A stretch of DNA of 64,000 nt from Chrysomallon squamiferum (GCA_012295275.1 CM022674.1:12779364-12843363); one strand, 5' to 3'; counted from the stretch's first letter, positions 26,497 to 36,889 are shown. The notes: generated from the sequence alone by a model not told the origin. Numbers and translations: made by a program.

Positions 26497-29400
26497 TTAA
26501 AGTGAAAAATATTTTCAAGAATACTTTTTACAAGTTCAGTTTTGCCAAAATTAACTTTTCACTTCCAGTTTGCCTATTTGAATTACTGATCTTCATTTTG
26601 GCATCATTAAATTTAATTCAAAATTTTTTTTAGACTCTGAAACTCTCAGCCATTTTAATTTTGATCTAAGAGATTTTTATTTTTTACTTTCAGGACTGGA
26701 GAGGTTGATACCCCCAGGGGCTAATCCTCTTGACCCACAGTGGCTGGAACTACAGAGGCGGTTTGGGGGAGGTATGCCATCAGGGGGCCTTGTCCCCATC
26801 CAGGGGGGCGGTCACCCTGGCAACCCCCATATTCCAGGTGTCTACCCCCCTTCTAGTCTGGCTAGTGACCTGATGGCAAGAGAGAGAGAAAAACAAGATC
26901 GTTTAGGTGAGTGATTTAAAACTTTTGTTTTATCTTGTTTGTTATGTTTTTTTTCAGGTTTGTTGCTGTTTTGTGAAATTGGTTTAACGATTTTTTTAAT
27001 AATTTTTTTTGATGGTTTAGGTTTGTTCAGTTTAGGAAATTTTATAATAAATAAAAAAAATTTAAATTAATTTTATAAAGGAAACTATTTTAGATTTAAT
27101 TTCACAATAAAACAGAATTTGGTTTTTGTTCCTATTAAACTGTAAAATAAAAGGGAATTTTAGATTTAATTTCACAATAAAACAGAATTAGTTTTTTTGT
27201 TCCTATTAAACTGTAAAATAAAAGGGAATTTTAGGAAAATAAATTTTTTACAGTGATTTTTATCTCAAGAGGGAAAAGAAAATGTCAATGAATGTATAGC
27301 TGAAAATTATGAAAAAGTTTCGGTCTGTTTTTTAAACCCTGGAAAGAAGACAAATTCAAAAGCAAAATATTTTGAGATTTAAATATATTTATTGATTTTC
27401 AGTTTTAGCAGAGATAATGAATCACTAATATTTATAATAAAACAATAAGTATGTGATATTGTTTAAAAAAAAAAAAAAAAAGTTTGGTTATCTAGAGAAT
27501 AAACATTTGATCCTTTAATAATTGGAACAAAAGAGAAAAAGAAAATCAGAAGAAAAGAACTCTTTTTTTAATGTAAAATATTTATTTATTTATTTATTTA
27601 TTTTAAATTTATAAATGAATAAGTAAATACAAATTTTAAGAGTTAGCTGTACTGGAATTGGAATTTTTCAAACTGGATCTTTGAAAATGGAGGTAAAAAA
27701 AACTTTACATAATAAAAAACTGTTAGAAAATATCTAGTTTATCTTCTGGTTTTTTTTTTTATACGGTTGACTACAACATATACTGACAAATGTATGCATT
27801 AAAACAAATTAAGAGTTTCACAAATTTGATTTGGCATAATCATGTCATGAGAGAAGATTCACTTCTTGGGCTATTCTTATTAATTAGCAATAAGAATCTT
27901 ATGTAAGTAACAAGTTATACACATGAACACACAAACTGTTTAATTTGATAAACAAGTTTGAAGAGGTTGGGTGGAACTGGAAATGTACCTTGAAAAACCA
28001 TTTAATTAGCAAAAAAATATAAGAAAGAAAGAAAGCCCCCTCACACACACATAATATTAATTTGAATATTACACACATTAATTTTGTATATAACACACAG
28101 TAAAGAGTGTGCAAACAATATTTCTTAAGTCTACCAGGGTTAAAAGTATTTCAGTTTGAAATAGATATTCATTAGTTTTTGTTTGCTCATGAAAAAAAGA
28201 AGATTAAAATTGTATTTTCTGTTAAGAATGATCTTTAATGTGAATGATTCAAAAATGTATGATGATGATAACTTAGATGATTTGTTCAACTTGCCTGGAT
28301 CCAACCACCCAACTTTGTAATGATACAACAGACAAATTTGGTGTGAACGTCAGTATGTGTAATCAAATCCATGCACATCCATGTGTGGTAATGCACATGC
28401 ATTTAGTAGTATATTTGTGTTTATATATGTCTTTTGCACAATATTTATTAGCTATTTGTAAATCATAATGACATTTTTTTTATTTTCAATTTATCATTAC
28501 AGTAGAATGTAGAACATGTGAAAAATATATATATATATCATTTGATTTATTTTGATATAAAAATAAAAAAAATTTAAAAAAAAATAAAAAATATTCTTAA
28601 CATTTATCATTTTTAATTGGTTATCACCAAGAAATACTTAAAAGTGTAACATAAATTTATTTCCAACGTCTGGCTTCTGAAATCACATGTATGTGAATTA
28701 GTTACGTCTCACCTGTGTGTGTTTATCAGTGGAACAAATGATATCGAAAAGCATACCTAATGTGTTGTTTAGGCCTGCCAGCAAGCTCGCCGTTTTTGAC
28801 GGGAGAACAGGTGTACCAGCGAGAGATGGAGAGGGTGTCGGCCGAGAGATTCCAGGCAGAGAGAATCGCCAGTGACCCCGTGCTGCGCATGCAGATGGCT
28901 GCAGCTATGCATGCGCACATGCACACGCACGCCCACTCCCACACACACCTTCATGTCCACCCCCAGGACGGGTTCCCGTGGAGTGGGTCGGGAACTGGAC
29001 CCCCGACGTCGGCGTCGCCAACGTTTCCACACTTGTACCCTCCCTTTAATCCAGGTAAGCCCTGCTAGGTGGCGCTGTAATCTCTAACAACCATCTTTTT
29101 CAAATTGTCGTTACAGATATTCTTCAAAACGATCAGTTGAGTGGAAGAATGATTTACCAAATATACTCCCAACGTCTAAGTAGCGAAACAGTCTACATGC
29201 AAAGAGTATCGAATGACTCTTACCTACGTGCAAAGACAGATAGAAGCCAAGTAGACCCATCGCATTTGGCTTTTCAATTTTCTAGTAAGTTTCGTTCCCC
29301 CAAAAATAAATCAGCAAGCAAAACTAGTTTTTTTTTAAATTCATTTGCGTCCTTGTTTATCCCCCTTCAAAAAAAAAGTTTAAAATAAAAAAAAAAAATA

Positions 29401-29526
29401 AAAATGTAAATAGAAAATTCAAAAAAATAAAACTTAATATTTCATTAATTTTCATTATATTTCAGTTTAAATTTGTTTCATTTTTCCTCCCCCTTTTGGA
29501 ATTATATTTAGAAAATAATTTTAACC

Positions 29527-29557
<31 letters not shown>

Positions 29558-29648
29558 AAAAAAAAAAAAAAAAATAAATCATTTTATATGTATATCATCC
29601 TTTTATTTTAAAGTTTATTTTCTTTGATTTAAATATTAAACTTTTGGG

Positions 29649-29680
<32 letters not shown>

Positions 29681-32600
29681 AAAATGAAAGAAAAAATTGT
29701 TTCAATATTTTTAAAATTAAATTCCTGCCTTTGTCTTAATTGCATGTGTCAAATATTTCCAGGTAGTTGTGTTGTAGAAAAGCTTTTTTTTTTTTTAAAA
29801 ATAATTTTATTTCTTATTTGTTCATTGATTTCAAATGTTGATCTCACATGTGCATTTACTGATGAAATTTGCTGATGAATAAATTCGAAAATTGGGAATC
29901 TTCTGAACTTAAATGATTTGAAATGTAAATGAGTTGTCTGAAATAACAAAGAAAAAAATGGTTGTTCGCAGAAAGACTGCGGCTGTCATTGCAGGCTATA
30001 GCATTCTTTCTCTCTTCTCTTTGCAAAATTAACTTCAGTTTACAGAAAAAAAAAGCCTTGGCTTTGTAAGATTTGTTTATCCTGAGATCTCAGATTTTGA
30101 GAAAAAATTAGGAAAAGCTCGCCAAGTATAAATTAATTCATGAAATGTTTTAAAGGTTATTGACCTGAATTGTTTCATGAACTGAGTTACTTCATGAATT
30201 GTATTAAAGGTTGTTAAACCTGTGGTATTTCTTGAAGTATGTTTATTTTAAATATTGTAAATGATATCAGTGGTTGGTAACCTAAATTGATTTCATGAAT
30301 TATATTGGAACTTGTTAATTAAACTTATTTGCCGAACTATTTTAAAATTATTTACGTAAATTATTTTGTGAATTATATTTAAATTTATTAATATGTATTC
30401 ATGAATTTTTAGGTTATTAACCTAACTTATTTCATGAATTATAGTTCATAATTACCTAACTTATTTTATGAATTACATTAAAGGTTATTAGTCCAAATTA
30501 TTTTATGATATATTTTGACAACTAACATCGTAAAACATTTCAATCTATTTGTTCTTGTTGAAACAATATACTGACATCTGACATGTAGAATATTTAATAT
30601 AATACACACCTAGTAAAAAAAATATTTTTCTTACTGGATATATTTGATGTACATATTCTGTGTGGTTTATATACCTTCAAAAAAGAAAGTTATCAGTACA
30701 ATCTATTGATACAGTGCTGTAATATTCAGTTAGAATAAACCACTGTTTTATGCAGTAGAGGAAAGATTATGGAACTGTTGAAATGAGATAAAATAATTAA
30801 ATTTTCTAAGTGCTCAGAAATTATTCTTAAAGTCTTAAGCGATTGAAAAAATTAAGAAAAAAAATATCTTTAAAAAAAAGGAGAAATATTATATTTGGCT
30901 GTTTCATAAAATCAAGACTTAATTGGCCATTCATATTTATTAAACTTCTGTAATGTACTGCAAATATTGAATATTTTTAGTTTAGTAAAATATTTAATAA
31001 GCTATATTAAGGTTTATTTATTAACATGACAGTTTTAAGAGCTGTTTCAAAGTATATTAACCTTTAGTATAATTTCATGAAGTGACTTCATTTATTGACC
31101 TTTATATTTACGTTTGAATGGACAATTCTGAAGAATATTCACCATTAATATTCATGAAATACTAAAGGTTATTAACCTTGTACTGGTTCATGAATTGTAT
31201 TAAATATAATTAACCCATGAATATTATTAGGTTATCAGTTAGTATTACCATTAGTACTATATCACAATCTTCAAATTAATTTTTCCTGGGTCAGCATTGT
31301 TTCAAAACTGTTGTTGTACTGTATAACTTGTATCAAAATTTATAACCTTTGAGGTCTTTTTACTGTTAGCCAGTACTATAATTCATGACTGTAAGACCAA
31401 TACAGCAATTTCATTTCATTTATTATAAATTAACTTTAAACTATTATTACACACTTACCTCCTGAACAGTGTTTTAATATTTTCTTTATTACAAATTTGT
31501 TTGCAGGAGCTGATCCCATGTCCAGTATTCTGGGTCCAAGCGCAACAGCTGCTGCTGTAGCTGCAGCAGCCGCATCGTCATCAGCTGCAGGGTCGTCAGT
31601 ACCACACCCACTGTCGTGCCTACCCCCTGGTATGGCCCCACCTCATGTGTTGCCTGGCAGTCGAGAACATGAACTGTTGCAAAGAGAGCTTTACAGTCGA
31701 ATGTATGTTGACCCAGCAATAGCACACCAGGTAAACTAGTTTTATTTTATTATCTTTATTTTATTATCACTAATATCTGTTTCTTACTGAAAAGACTATC
31801 CTTGAAATTTCTGTTTCTGATCTTGCCGGGCCATTTATTCATGTAAGTTAATAATTCTTCATCCATCCATTCATTATTTCTATTTTGTTGTTGTTCTTCT
31901 GTTCATTTTCATACTGCAAAATTTTATTTATTTATTTTTCATTCATTCAATCTTTACTGATTTGAATATTATTTATTTTTGTTTCATTTCATTTCATTTT
32001 ATTTATTTTATTTATTATTCATTTATTCATTAATTTTCTTATTCATTCTTTTATTGATTCACATCTTTATAGTAAAAATTTTTTTATATATTTATCTAAA
32101 TATCTATTTATTTACTTATTTTATTCACTTATTTTACTTGTTTGTTTATTTATTTATTTACTTGTTTATTTATTTACTTATTTACTTGTTTATTTACTTT
32201 ACTTATTTATTTATTTTACTTGTTTATTTATTTATTTATTTACTTGTTTATATATTTACTTATTTATTTGTTTATTTACTTTACTTATTTATTTGTTTAC
32301 TTATTTACATATTTATTTATTTACTTATTTGTTTATTTATTTATTTATTTATTTATTGTTTATTTATTTGTTTACTTATTTGTTTATTTATTTATTTATT
32401 TACTTATTTGTTTATTTATTTACTTGTTTATTTATTTGTTTACTTATTTATTTATTTATTTGTTTACTTATTTGTTATTTATTTATGTATTTATTTATTT
32501 ATTTATTTATTTACTTGTTTATTTATTTGTTTACTTATTTGTTTATTTATTTATTTATTTGTTTACTTATTTGTTTATTTATTTATTTATTTATGTATTT

Positions 32601-32732
32601 ATTTATTTATTTATTTATGTATTTATTTCTGTATTTCAGTTGTCAGCGCAGGCTCATCAGGAAGCCTTGCAGAGACAGTTTGCCATGGATCGGGAGAGAT
32701 ATGGAGCCACCGGTCACCTCCCCCCACACTGA
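11832..32732 (+). CDS. RERE: Atrophin / RERE-family corepressor gene, 5'-partial (14 coding exons plus one likely cassette)
   Basis: Joining the exons 11832-11967, 16884-16982, 18398-18600, 19170-19322, 20241-20411, 20957-22241, 22634-22784, 23639-23816, 24888-24999, 25635-25771, 26694-26906, 28773-29054, 31507-31730 and 32640-32732 gives about 1145 residues once one base missing from a C-run in exon 6 is allowed for; all phases then agree. Order of elements: end of SANT (YYYFWKKTP), GATA-type finger, Ser/Pro/Gln-rich region, [11 protein letters not shown] block, [15 protein letters not shown] block, Arg-Glu repeat, His-rich run and the C-terminal [11 protein letters not shown] block. This matches the order in vertebrate RERE and fly Atrophin (Grunge), nuclear corepressors that recruit HDAC1/2 and act with nuclear receptors. 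N-terminal BAH and ELM2 exons lie upstream. Exon numbers below count from the first exon seen here. Confidence 0.93.
16729..16856. repeat. (ATCC)n microsatellite
   Basis: ATCC repeats in two blocks, ending 27 bases before the acceptor of atrophin exon 2. Confidence 0.9.
16884..16982 (+). CDS. RERE: Atrophin exon 2 (acidic linker, first half of GATA-type zinc finger)
   Basis: Acceptor TTTCAG, donor CACAA|GTAAGT. Encodes [18 protein letters not shown] and then YACRHCFST, the first Cys-X2-Cys of the atrophin GATA-type finger. RERE has a comparable Ser-Ala-Ser-Glu acidic stretch directly before YACRHCFTTTSKDWHH. It ends in phase 1 and the next exon completes the Thr. The exon's last ~30 bases plus the donor are repeated three times in the first 180 bases of the downstream intron. 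Confidence 0.95.
16945..17160 (+). repeat. Tandem copies of the exon 2 end plus donor
   Basis: The segment GTAGGCACTGTTTTTCCACA followed by AGTAAGT, containing the true donor at 16983, recurs with GTAAGT at 17054 and 17105 and a decayed GTTACA at 17156. Period is about 51 bases, with one longer 71-base step. Confidence 0.85.
17240..18397. repeat. Intron: A/T-rich sequence then TTTA-rich tract
   Basis: No exon seen. 17390-17540 has short repeats of AATGACATCACAAACTG type. From 17760 the + strand is dominated by TTTA/TTTG/T runs up to the exon 3 acceptor. Confidence 0.8.
18398..18600 (+). CDS. RERE: Atrophin exon 3 (second half of GATA-type zinc finger)
   Basis: Acceptor TTTCCAG follows a long TTTA-rich tract. 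Encodes [19 protein letters not shown], completing a Cys-X2-Cys-X18-Cys-X2-Cys finger, then [12 protein letters not shown] and [15 protein letters not shown], which match the RERE FKKYGELPPIE and FMFKPVKEE segments. It ends RTRRNNIT in phase 0 at a weak donor (ACT|GTACGG). The 569-base intron after it consists largely of degenerate copies of the exon end plus donor. GATA-type fingers of this family act in DNA or cofactor contact; the exact role here is inferred from the family. Confidence 0.95.
18590..19060 (+). repeat. Degenerate copies of the exon 3 end plus donor filling the intron
   Basis: The exon end AACAACATTACTGTACGG and following GAATATAGTA recur as AACAACATTACTGTACAG, AACAACATTACTGGATGG and AACAACATTACTGTACTG, plus at least four more decayed copies ending in GGAATATA-like sequence. 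Spacing is roughly 50-65 bases. Confidence 0.75.
19170..19322 (+). CDS. RERE: Atrophin exon 4 (Ser/Asn-rich, basic)
   Basis: Acceptor CTAACAG, donor AAG|GTGAGG, phase 0 at both ends (51 codons). Encodes [19 protein letters not shown] and [19 protein letters not shown]. The corresponding RERE region is a similarly Ser/Lys-rich GRKKQPASPDGRTSP and NSPSAASTSSNDSKAE, so the local order is conserved although identity is modest. It is low-complexity and probably disordered. The following 0.9 kb intron is AT-rich with no other feature. Confidence 0.9.
20241..20411 (+). CDS. RERE: Atrophin exon 5 (nuclear-localisation-like basic patch, acidic serine tract)
   Basis: Acceptor TTCACACAG, donor CAG|GTTTGT, phase 0 to phase 0 (57 codons). 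Encodes [19 protein letters not shown], then [20 protein letters not shown] and a Glu/Asp/Asn-rich end. The KKKK run resembles a monopartite nuclear localisation signal followed by an acidic serine stretch that could be a CK2 target; both are motif-level inferences. RERE has [20 protein letters not shown] at the comparable place. The 545-base intron that follows is T-rich and featureless. Confidence 0.9.
20957..22241 (+). CDS. RERE: Atrophin exon 6 (large Pro/Ser/Gln/Asn-rich exon) with an apparent -1-base frameshift
   Basis: About 428 codons. It starts [20 protein letters not shown] after TTTCAG and is dominated by Pro, Ser, Asn and Gln, including a polyproline run and the sumoylation-like [10 protein letters not shown] near 21727, analogous to RERE VQIKEEALDD. 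Near its end the frame used from 20957 hits a TAG at 22067-22069, but the frame one base earlier runs on as [17 protein letters not shown] and [16 protein letters not shown] and reaches a GTGAGT donor at 22242 in phase 2, matching exon 7. A missing C in one of two C5 runs (22042-22046 or 22059-22063) explains this. In known atrophins this exon is long, disordered and fast-evolving. The 392-base intron after it is AT-rich and featureless. Confidence 0.93.
22634..22784 (+). CDS. RERE: Atrophin exon 7 (conserved RGxNSC block and Lys/Glu helix)
   Basis: Acceptor TATTCCAG, donor GTG|GTATGT. Encodes [19 protein letters not shown] then [18 protein letters not shown], matching RERE FYKHLDRGYNSCARTDLYF and [20 protein letters not shown]; this is the start of the conserved atrophin C-terminal domain. 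It enters in phase 2 and leaves in phase 0. The match fixes the downstream reading frame independently of exon 6. The 854-base intron ends in a (GTTTT)n array. Confidence 0.95.
23290..23605. repeat. (GTTTT)n array
   Basis: Perfect GTTTT units run from about 23335 to 23470, with decayed TTTTA/GTTTT around them, ending about 35 bases before the acceptor of exon 8. Confidence 0.92.
23639..23816 (+). CDS. RERE: Atrophin exon 8 ([15 protein letters not shown] block)
   Basis: Acceptor TTTAACAG, donor CAGCAA|GTGAGA, phase 0 to phase 1. A Ser/Thr/His-rich stretch ends in [19 protein letters not shown]; the [14 protein letters not shown] block is nearly identical to RERE. It begins immediately after a GTTTT array and is followed, from the third base of the donor, by a ~42-bp minisatellite. 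Confidence 0.95.
23818..24590. repeat. ~42-bp minisatellite abutting the exon 8 donor
   Basis: About 16 copies of ACAGTCTTTTATAACT with GAAAATAGTGTGTAAACAGG and variable (ACAG)n stretches. The first copy begins inside the donor GTGAGACAG. Confidence 0.9.
24888..24999 (+). CDS. RERE: Atrophin exon 9 (DPML-GYRLGMY block)
   Basis: Acceptor ATCTGCAG, donor AAAG|GTAACT, phase 1 to phase 2. Encodes [20 protein letters not shown] and [16 protein letters not shown] has [21 protein letters not shown] followed by [10 protein letters not shown] at the same place. The following 635-base intron holds an (AT)n run (25018-25058), an (AAT)n run (25105-25150) and a ~35-bp tandem array before the next acceptor. 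Confidence 0.92.
25385..25610. repeat. ~35-bp tandem array before exon 10
   Basis: GATCACTAGTGAATGTTATT with AATGTAGGACCTAT repeats about six times. It ends about 25 bases upstream of the TTTTTAAG acceptor. Confidence 0.85.
25635..25771 (+). CDS. RERE: Atrophin exon 10 (Arg-Glu dipeptide repeat)
   Basis: Acceptor TTTTTAAG, phase 2 entry. Encodes [20 protein letters not shown] and [18 protein letters not shown], the arginine-glutamate repeat that names RERE, probably a long charged helix or coiled coil. Two in-phase donors are possible: CAG|GTATGC after base 25750 and TAG|GTAGGG after 25771; using the first would delete seven residues (MPGSKLG). I list the longer form. The following intron carries an A-rich stretch and an (AAT)n run at 26447-26495. 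Confidence 0.92.
26694..26906 (+). CDS. RERE: Atrophin exon 11 (PP/Gly-rich linker, LER repeats)
   Basis: Acceptor ACTTTCAG, donor TTAG|GTGAGT, phase 1 to phase 1. Encodes [20 protein letters not shown], a Gly/Pro-rich stretch and [19 protein letters not shown]. The PLDP and REREKQDRL elements correspond loosely to the RERE HPGLNPLERERLALAG region. The following 1.9 kb intron is AT-rich with poly-A and TTTA runs and no further exon that I can see. Confidence 0.92.
28773..29054 (+). CDS. RERE: Atrophin exon 12 (AERIxAER helix and His-rich run)
   Basis: Acceptor TTGTTTAG, donor CCAG|GTAAGC, phase 1 to phase 1. Encodes [37 protein letters not shown], a His-rich run (alternating His with Ala, Met, Thr, Ser and Leu) and [12 protein letters not shown] shows the same order: RLAAERIHAERMAS, SDPLARLQMF, a His-rich HSHIHSHLHLHQQD. 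The His run can bind metal or mediate speckle targeting in other proteins; here that is speculative. Reading through the donor gives only KPC and a stop. Confidence 0.95.
29062..29075 (+). promoter_or_regulatory. CTCF-like motif inside the 62-base atrophin intron
   Basis: CTGCTAGGTGGCGC matches the CTCF core at 12 of 14 positions, starting eight bases after the exon 12 donor. It faces the motif at 54129-54142 (convergent). Confidence 0.2.
29117..29284 (+). CDS. Candidate cassette exon in the atrophin gene (56 codons, phase 1/1)
   Basis: Bounded by GTTACAG and TCTA|GTAAGT, open in the required frame throughout, exactly 168 bases, phase 1 at both ends, so inclusion or skipping keeps the downstream frame. 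Translation runs [19 protein letters not shown] to [11 protein letters not shown] and has no counterpart that I know in RERE. The intron before it is only 62 bases yet has a TCTAAC branch-site-like motif, a pyrimidine tract and AG. No sequence conservation supports it, so it may be lineage-specific, alternatively spliced, or a chance ORF. The long intron after it (29285-31506) holds poly-A runs and a degenerate repeat. Confidence 0.5.
29529..29681. repeat. Poly-A runs
   Basis: Two long A runs (29529-29575 with short breaks, 29649-29680). They could mark old retroposon tails, but no element body is recognisable. Confidence 0.8.
30130..31230. repeat. Degenerate repeat in the intron before exon 13
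   Basis: TTCATGAATTGTATTAAAGG with TTATTAACCT-like sequence recurs many times with heavy decay, so copy boundaries are unclear. No exon seen. Confidence 0.6.
31507..31730 (+). CDS. RERE: Atrophin exon 13 (Ala-rich, [11 protein letters not shown] block)
   Basis: Acceptor TTTGCAG, donor CAG|GTAAAC, phase 1 to phase 0. Encodes [18 protein letters not shown] with an Ala/Ser run, a Pro-rich stretch and [19 protein letters not shown], matching RERE [21 protein letters not shown] and its Ala-His-Gln end. It enters in a phase that both exon 12 and the cassette exon satisfy. Confidence 0.94.
31900..32630. repeat. TTTA / TTAC / TTTG array before the last exon
   Basis: About 700 bases of TTTATTTATTTACTTATTTG-like units extend to the terminal exon's acceptor. 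All three + frames are partly open and encode only Phe/Ile/Tyr/Leu repeats. Confidence 0.9.
32640..32732 (+). CDS. RERE: Atrophin terminal coding exon 14
   Basis: Acceptor GTATTTCAG follows ~700 bases of TTTA/TTAC repeat. Encodes [20 protein letters not shown], then [10 protein letters not shown] and TGA at 32730-32732. RERE ends AMHAQSAELQRLAMEQQW with a similar Gln/His-rich helix followed by HLPSQE. The protein therefore ends slightly earlier than the human one. Confidence 0.93.
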   Translation: MSAQAHQEALQRQFAMDRERYGATGHLPPH

Positions 32733-35700
32733 GTCTCCGCTGTTTACATTATTTATTACAACAACCTTTCAAACAAACAAGTTCCATTTAAACTGACCAA
32801 TAATTAAAAAAAATACTATAATGACGATGATGATGATGATGTATTCGAAAAGGCACTGAAAAAACAAAAATAATGACGATTTGAAAATTTGAACAAGAAG
32901 AAACTGAGGTTATGAAAATTTGAAAAAGTGAAACAGTACAGATTACAGGAGAAATAAATTATGTGGTTTAAAAAATTCAGGATTGAAGTTTAGATCATGA
33001 TGCGAATTTTCTGTGACTTATGGGATTATTTCCAGTGGCTGAAAGGGAGAAGAAGTGGGATAATTTCAAATGGACATTAGGAAAATTAGAATGAGGATTT
33101 GTATCTTTTTCTGGATTATAATCAGATCATCTTCTTCACCATTTACTTGGTTTATTTTACATTCATGAAGAACACAGCTCTGAATCTCAGACACAACATT
33201 CTACTACCGGCAATATTATTATTATTAATTTTTTCTTATTCTATAGTGCATATATTCTGGAACAGGAAAGAAAAAATTAAAGTGTTTTTTTCCACAAAAC
33301 AAAAATACTCAACAGCTTGTCAATGGATCCATTACATTTTCTGTAACAAAATAATTAATTTTGAGAAATACAACTAAAAAATAAGAAAACAACAACAAAA
33401 CGTCACTGAATTTGATGAAATTCAATAGGAAAATGTTTATCATTTGATTCCAGTTGGATGGTCAGCCATTTGAAATGTACTTGCACCATGAAAGATCAGT
33501 TCTGGTTGCTAAGGAGATCTAGACAATGGTTACCAGAGTGATTTAAATTTGTTGATATGTATTAAAGTCTTTGGCAAGACAGTCTGATGCATGATTCTGT
33601 GGGAATAAACTGGAACCAGAAATTGGTGAAATAACAAAAAAATGTGTTTGAAATGTCTTCTGCTGAAGAAAAACATTAAAAAATTAAAAATAAAATAAAA
33701 TGTGGGGAGAGATCAGTTACATAAATGTGAAAGGACACCTGTCAATACTTTTTTTTTTTTTTTTTTTTCAAACTGTTCAATGAGATTTCTGTTATCAGTT
33801 TTTTTTTATAAGTGAGTGACTGAAAGATATACATTTTTTAAACTTTTTAAACTGTGGTTCGTGACCAGTTTTCAAATTTGTGGAATGTATGCAAAAACAT
33901 GTGTTGAAAATCAGTATTGTAGGAATTTCAGACTGTTGTCTGAGATCTTTTTCAAAATGGTGAGCAAATCATAAAGACAAGTGACAGAATTAAAATGATG
34001 GTGCAGTGATGTGGCGGCGATATGGTTCAGGTATAACCTGTAAATATTCTAGCACAATCTATATAGGGGTAGGATGACCTATAATTGGTTCAGGACAATC
34101 TGTATTTGGTCTAGGACCTTCAGTAAATGGGCTAGAATGACCTTAAAACAAGGACAGCCTGTGAATGGTCCAGAACAAATTATAAAAGGAGTAAGACAGA
34201 TACTTTCATTTTTAATGTTGATTTTTTTTCTGGTGATTAGAAATATCAATCTCGGATAAAATTCCGGAACTGGAGAAAACTTTTAAATTGTGTGTTCATC
34301 ATCAGAATTAATAACATAATCAAACTGGTGTAGGAATTATGCAAATCATATTTGTTTTTGTGTTTTTTTTAATTATTTTTATTTTTTTTAATTTTGTTTT
34401 TATTTCTTATTAATTTTTACTTTTTATACTTTAATTTATTACTTCGTTTTAGGTGGTATTGTAATAAACTGGTTTTAAACTTTAGTGTAAATTCTTCTAT
34501 ATGATAGAACAACAAACACTTTGTATTATAATTATTTAAAATTCTCACAGACATATTCAACTCAGAGTGTATAAAGTTTATAAAGGCAGCCAAGGGTTAA
34601 ATTCCTTGAATTCTAATTGATTCAAAATTGACTCAGAATCACCGAGTTTAAATTGATTCATACTCTGTCAAATCTGACTTCCAAATTATGGTAAAAATTG
34701 ACCCAAAAACTGATTTGAAATCACCAAGTCAAATTTGACTAGAGTTCAGAACAAAAACCCAGATACTGGCAATAGACACAAATGTGATGATTAATGACCC
34801 ATTCACACACATTTAATGTATATATATATATATACATCTTCAGTATCAATTTTGAGCATTATATATTAAAAATACAAATCAGAACTGTATATGGATTGAA
34901 TAATTCAGTAGTCTGTTAGATAAAAATATCTTTATATGTATATATACATTACATTGGTTTTAGAAAAGGTAAATATGTATTATATAATTTAAAAATACAA
35001 ACTGGAATTGTGTGGTTTATGAATAAAAAGCATCACCACCTTTGTGAGTTTTTTGTTTTATCAAAATGATCAATTCACATACTGTTTATAGTAAAATTAC
35101 ATCTTATGTGTGCAGCCTGAGTATTACAAAAAAATGATAAAAAGCACTCTTGATGTGGAATATGTATAAATCCTGCAATGTGGATTTGGGTTCCATATTA
35201 ATCTTTCTTTCATTTTTTTTTTTTTTTTTTACATCGGCATTGTAAATAGGTTTGTAAGCTTAGTAATAACCAAAGATTTGTTTCAGCAAATCTATAAACA
35301 AACAATATCATGTATATGTATGTATATAAAAAGTGTTTGTAATATTTGTAAATTTTAATAACTTTTTCATCTGTGTGTCTATGTGCATATTTACTATATA
35401 CATATATATACATATATATAGATATATATATATAGATATATATATATATCTATATATATATATATAGATATATATATGAATGTTGTTGTGATTTTTGTCT
35501 TCAATGTCCAGTGAAACTGAGGCTAACAAAATAATAATTTTATGTTTTTTTTAAATTTTTTTATTTCTTATTTCCTATTTTTATTTCAGTGTGTATTTAT
35601 ATATTTATAACACAGTTTGTGAATTAATCAAGTTCTTCTTCTTTTTGACATTGCAGTTCAGGTATAAATCTGATTCACTTACAAACAATTAGTAATAAAA

Positions 35701-35977
35701 CATTTACATGTCAATAACGTTCATGTTAATTTATAATTCTTAAAAGAAGCAGATTCCAAAAGAATTAACAAAGGGAGACAATGCAGCTACTTTTTTCTTC
35801 TTTTTTTCTCTTTTTTTCCACATTGTATTTTCTTTACTCTTATGTCTTCATGTAAGCAACAAAACAAATATATATATTTTTTTATTAATTTATGTTTCTC
35901 AAATATTTATCTAATACAGTTTTAGATGTCAGTTTTATAAATAAATAAATATTTGATCAAATAATAATAATAATAAT

Positions 35978-36008
<31 letters not shown>

Positions 36009-36889
36009 GTATCCAGAATAACAGTGATGATTACAAAAGCTTAAAAATTAAGTTGTTTGACACATCTGAATTGAAAAATAATAAAATTATGAAAAGGAAT
36101 AAAAGCAGTAAAAACAAAAAGTTTAAACAAAAATATGAAGTGAAAAGTCAATGTAAAAACTTAGCATTCTACTGCATTTTCATATCACACATCCTTGATA
36201 TATTAAATAAATTGTTGTTATTTTTATTTTTTTAGGTTTGTTTTTCTTTGGTTTTAAGTATTTATAAATTAATGTTTGACAAACATTTGAAATTAATCAG
36301 TGTGCATTTAAAAATAGTTATTATTTTCAAAATTTTGAAAATCATATCTTTATGATGGTAATTTAATCATTTAATTTAAATACTTTATTAAAAAAAAATA
36401 GTTGTTATAAAACTTGTGTTTCATTGAAAAGTTTTTGACAGGATAATGTTTGTTTTTGATTTTTTTTAAATCTATTTTTTATTTTTTATTTATATTTATT
36501 TATATATTTGTTTACTTATTATCTACAGAACATTTTTGAATTAAAGACTTACAAAAGAATTAAACATTTTGTCCAAGTTTACAAAGTTGCATTTTGAACA
36601 TGATTTACATGCAATGATTAGTCATACTATACAGTATACACCAAGAACAAAATTTATAATTTAAAAATAAATTAAAATATCAGTATTTGTTTATCTTCAT
36701 AATATGAACAGTATAACAAATACTTTAAAATCAATATAATTAATCCCATGTCATGAAAATATTATTTTTAAAAACGTTTGGGGCTTAATTATTATTATTA
36801 TTTTTTTTTTAAATATATAAGTAAATAAACTTTAATCATGTATATTAAAATTACTCTGTATATAAATCTTTTAAGTGTGAAACATTTTA

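Noticed and set aside
29529-29681. Poly-A runs as retroposon tails
   Set aside because: No element body, target-site duplication or ORF recognisable next to them.
31979-32796. Long + strand ORFs rich in Phe, Ile, Tyr and Leu
   Set aside because: TTTA/TTAC repeat translations that happen to run into the real terminal exon.
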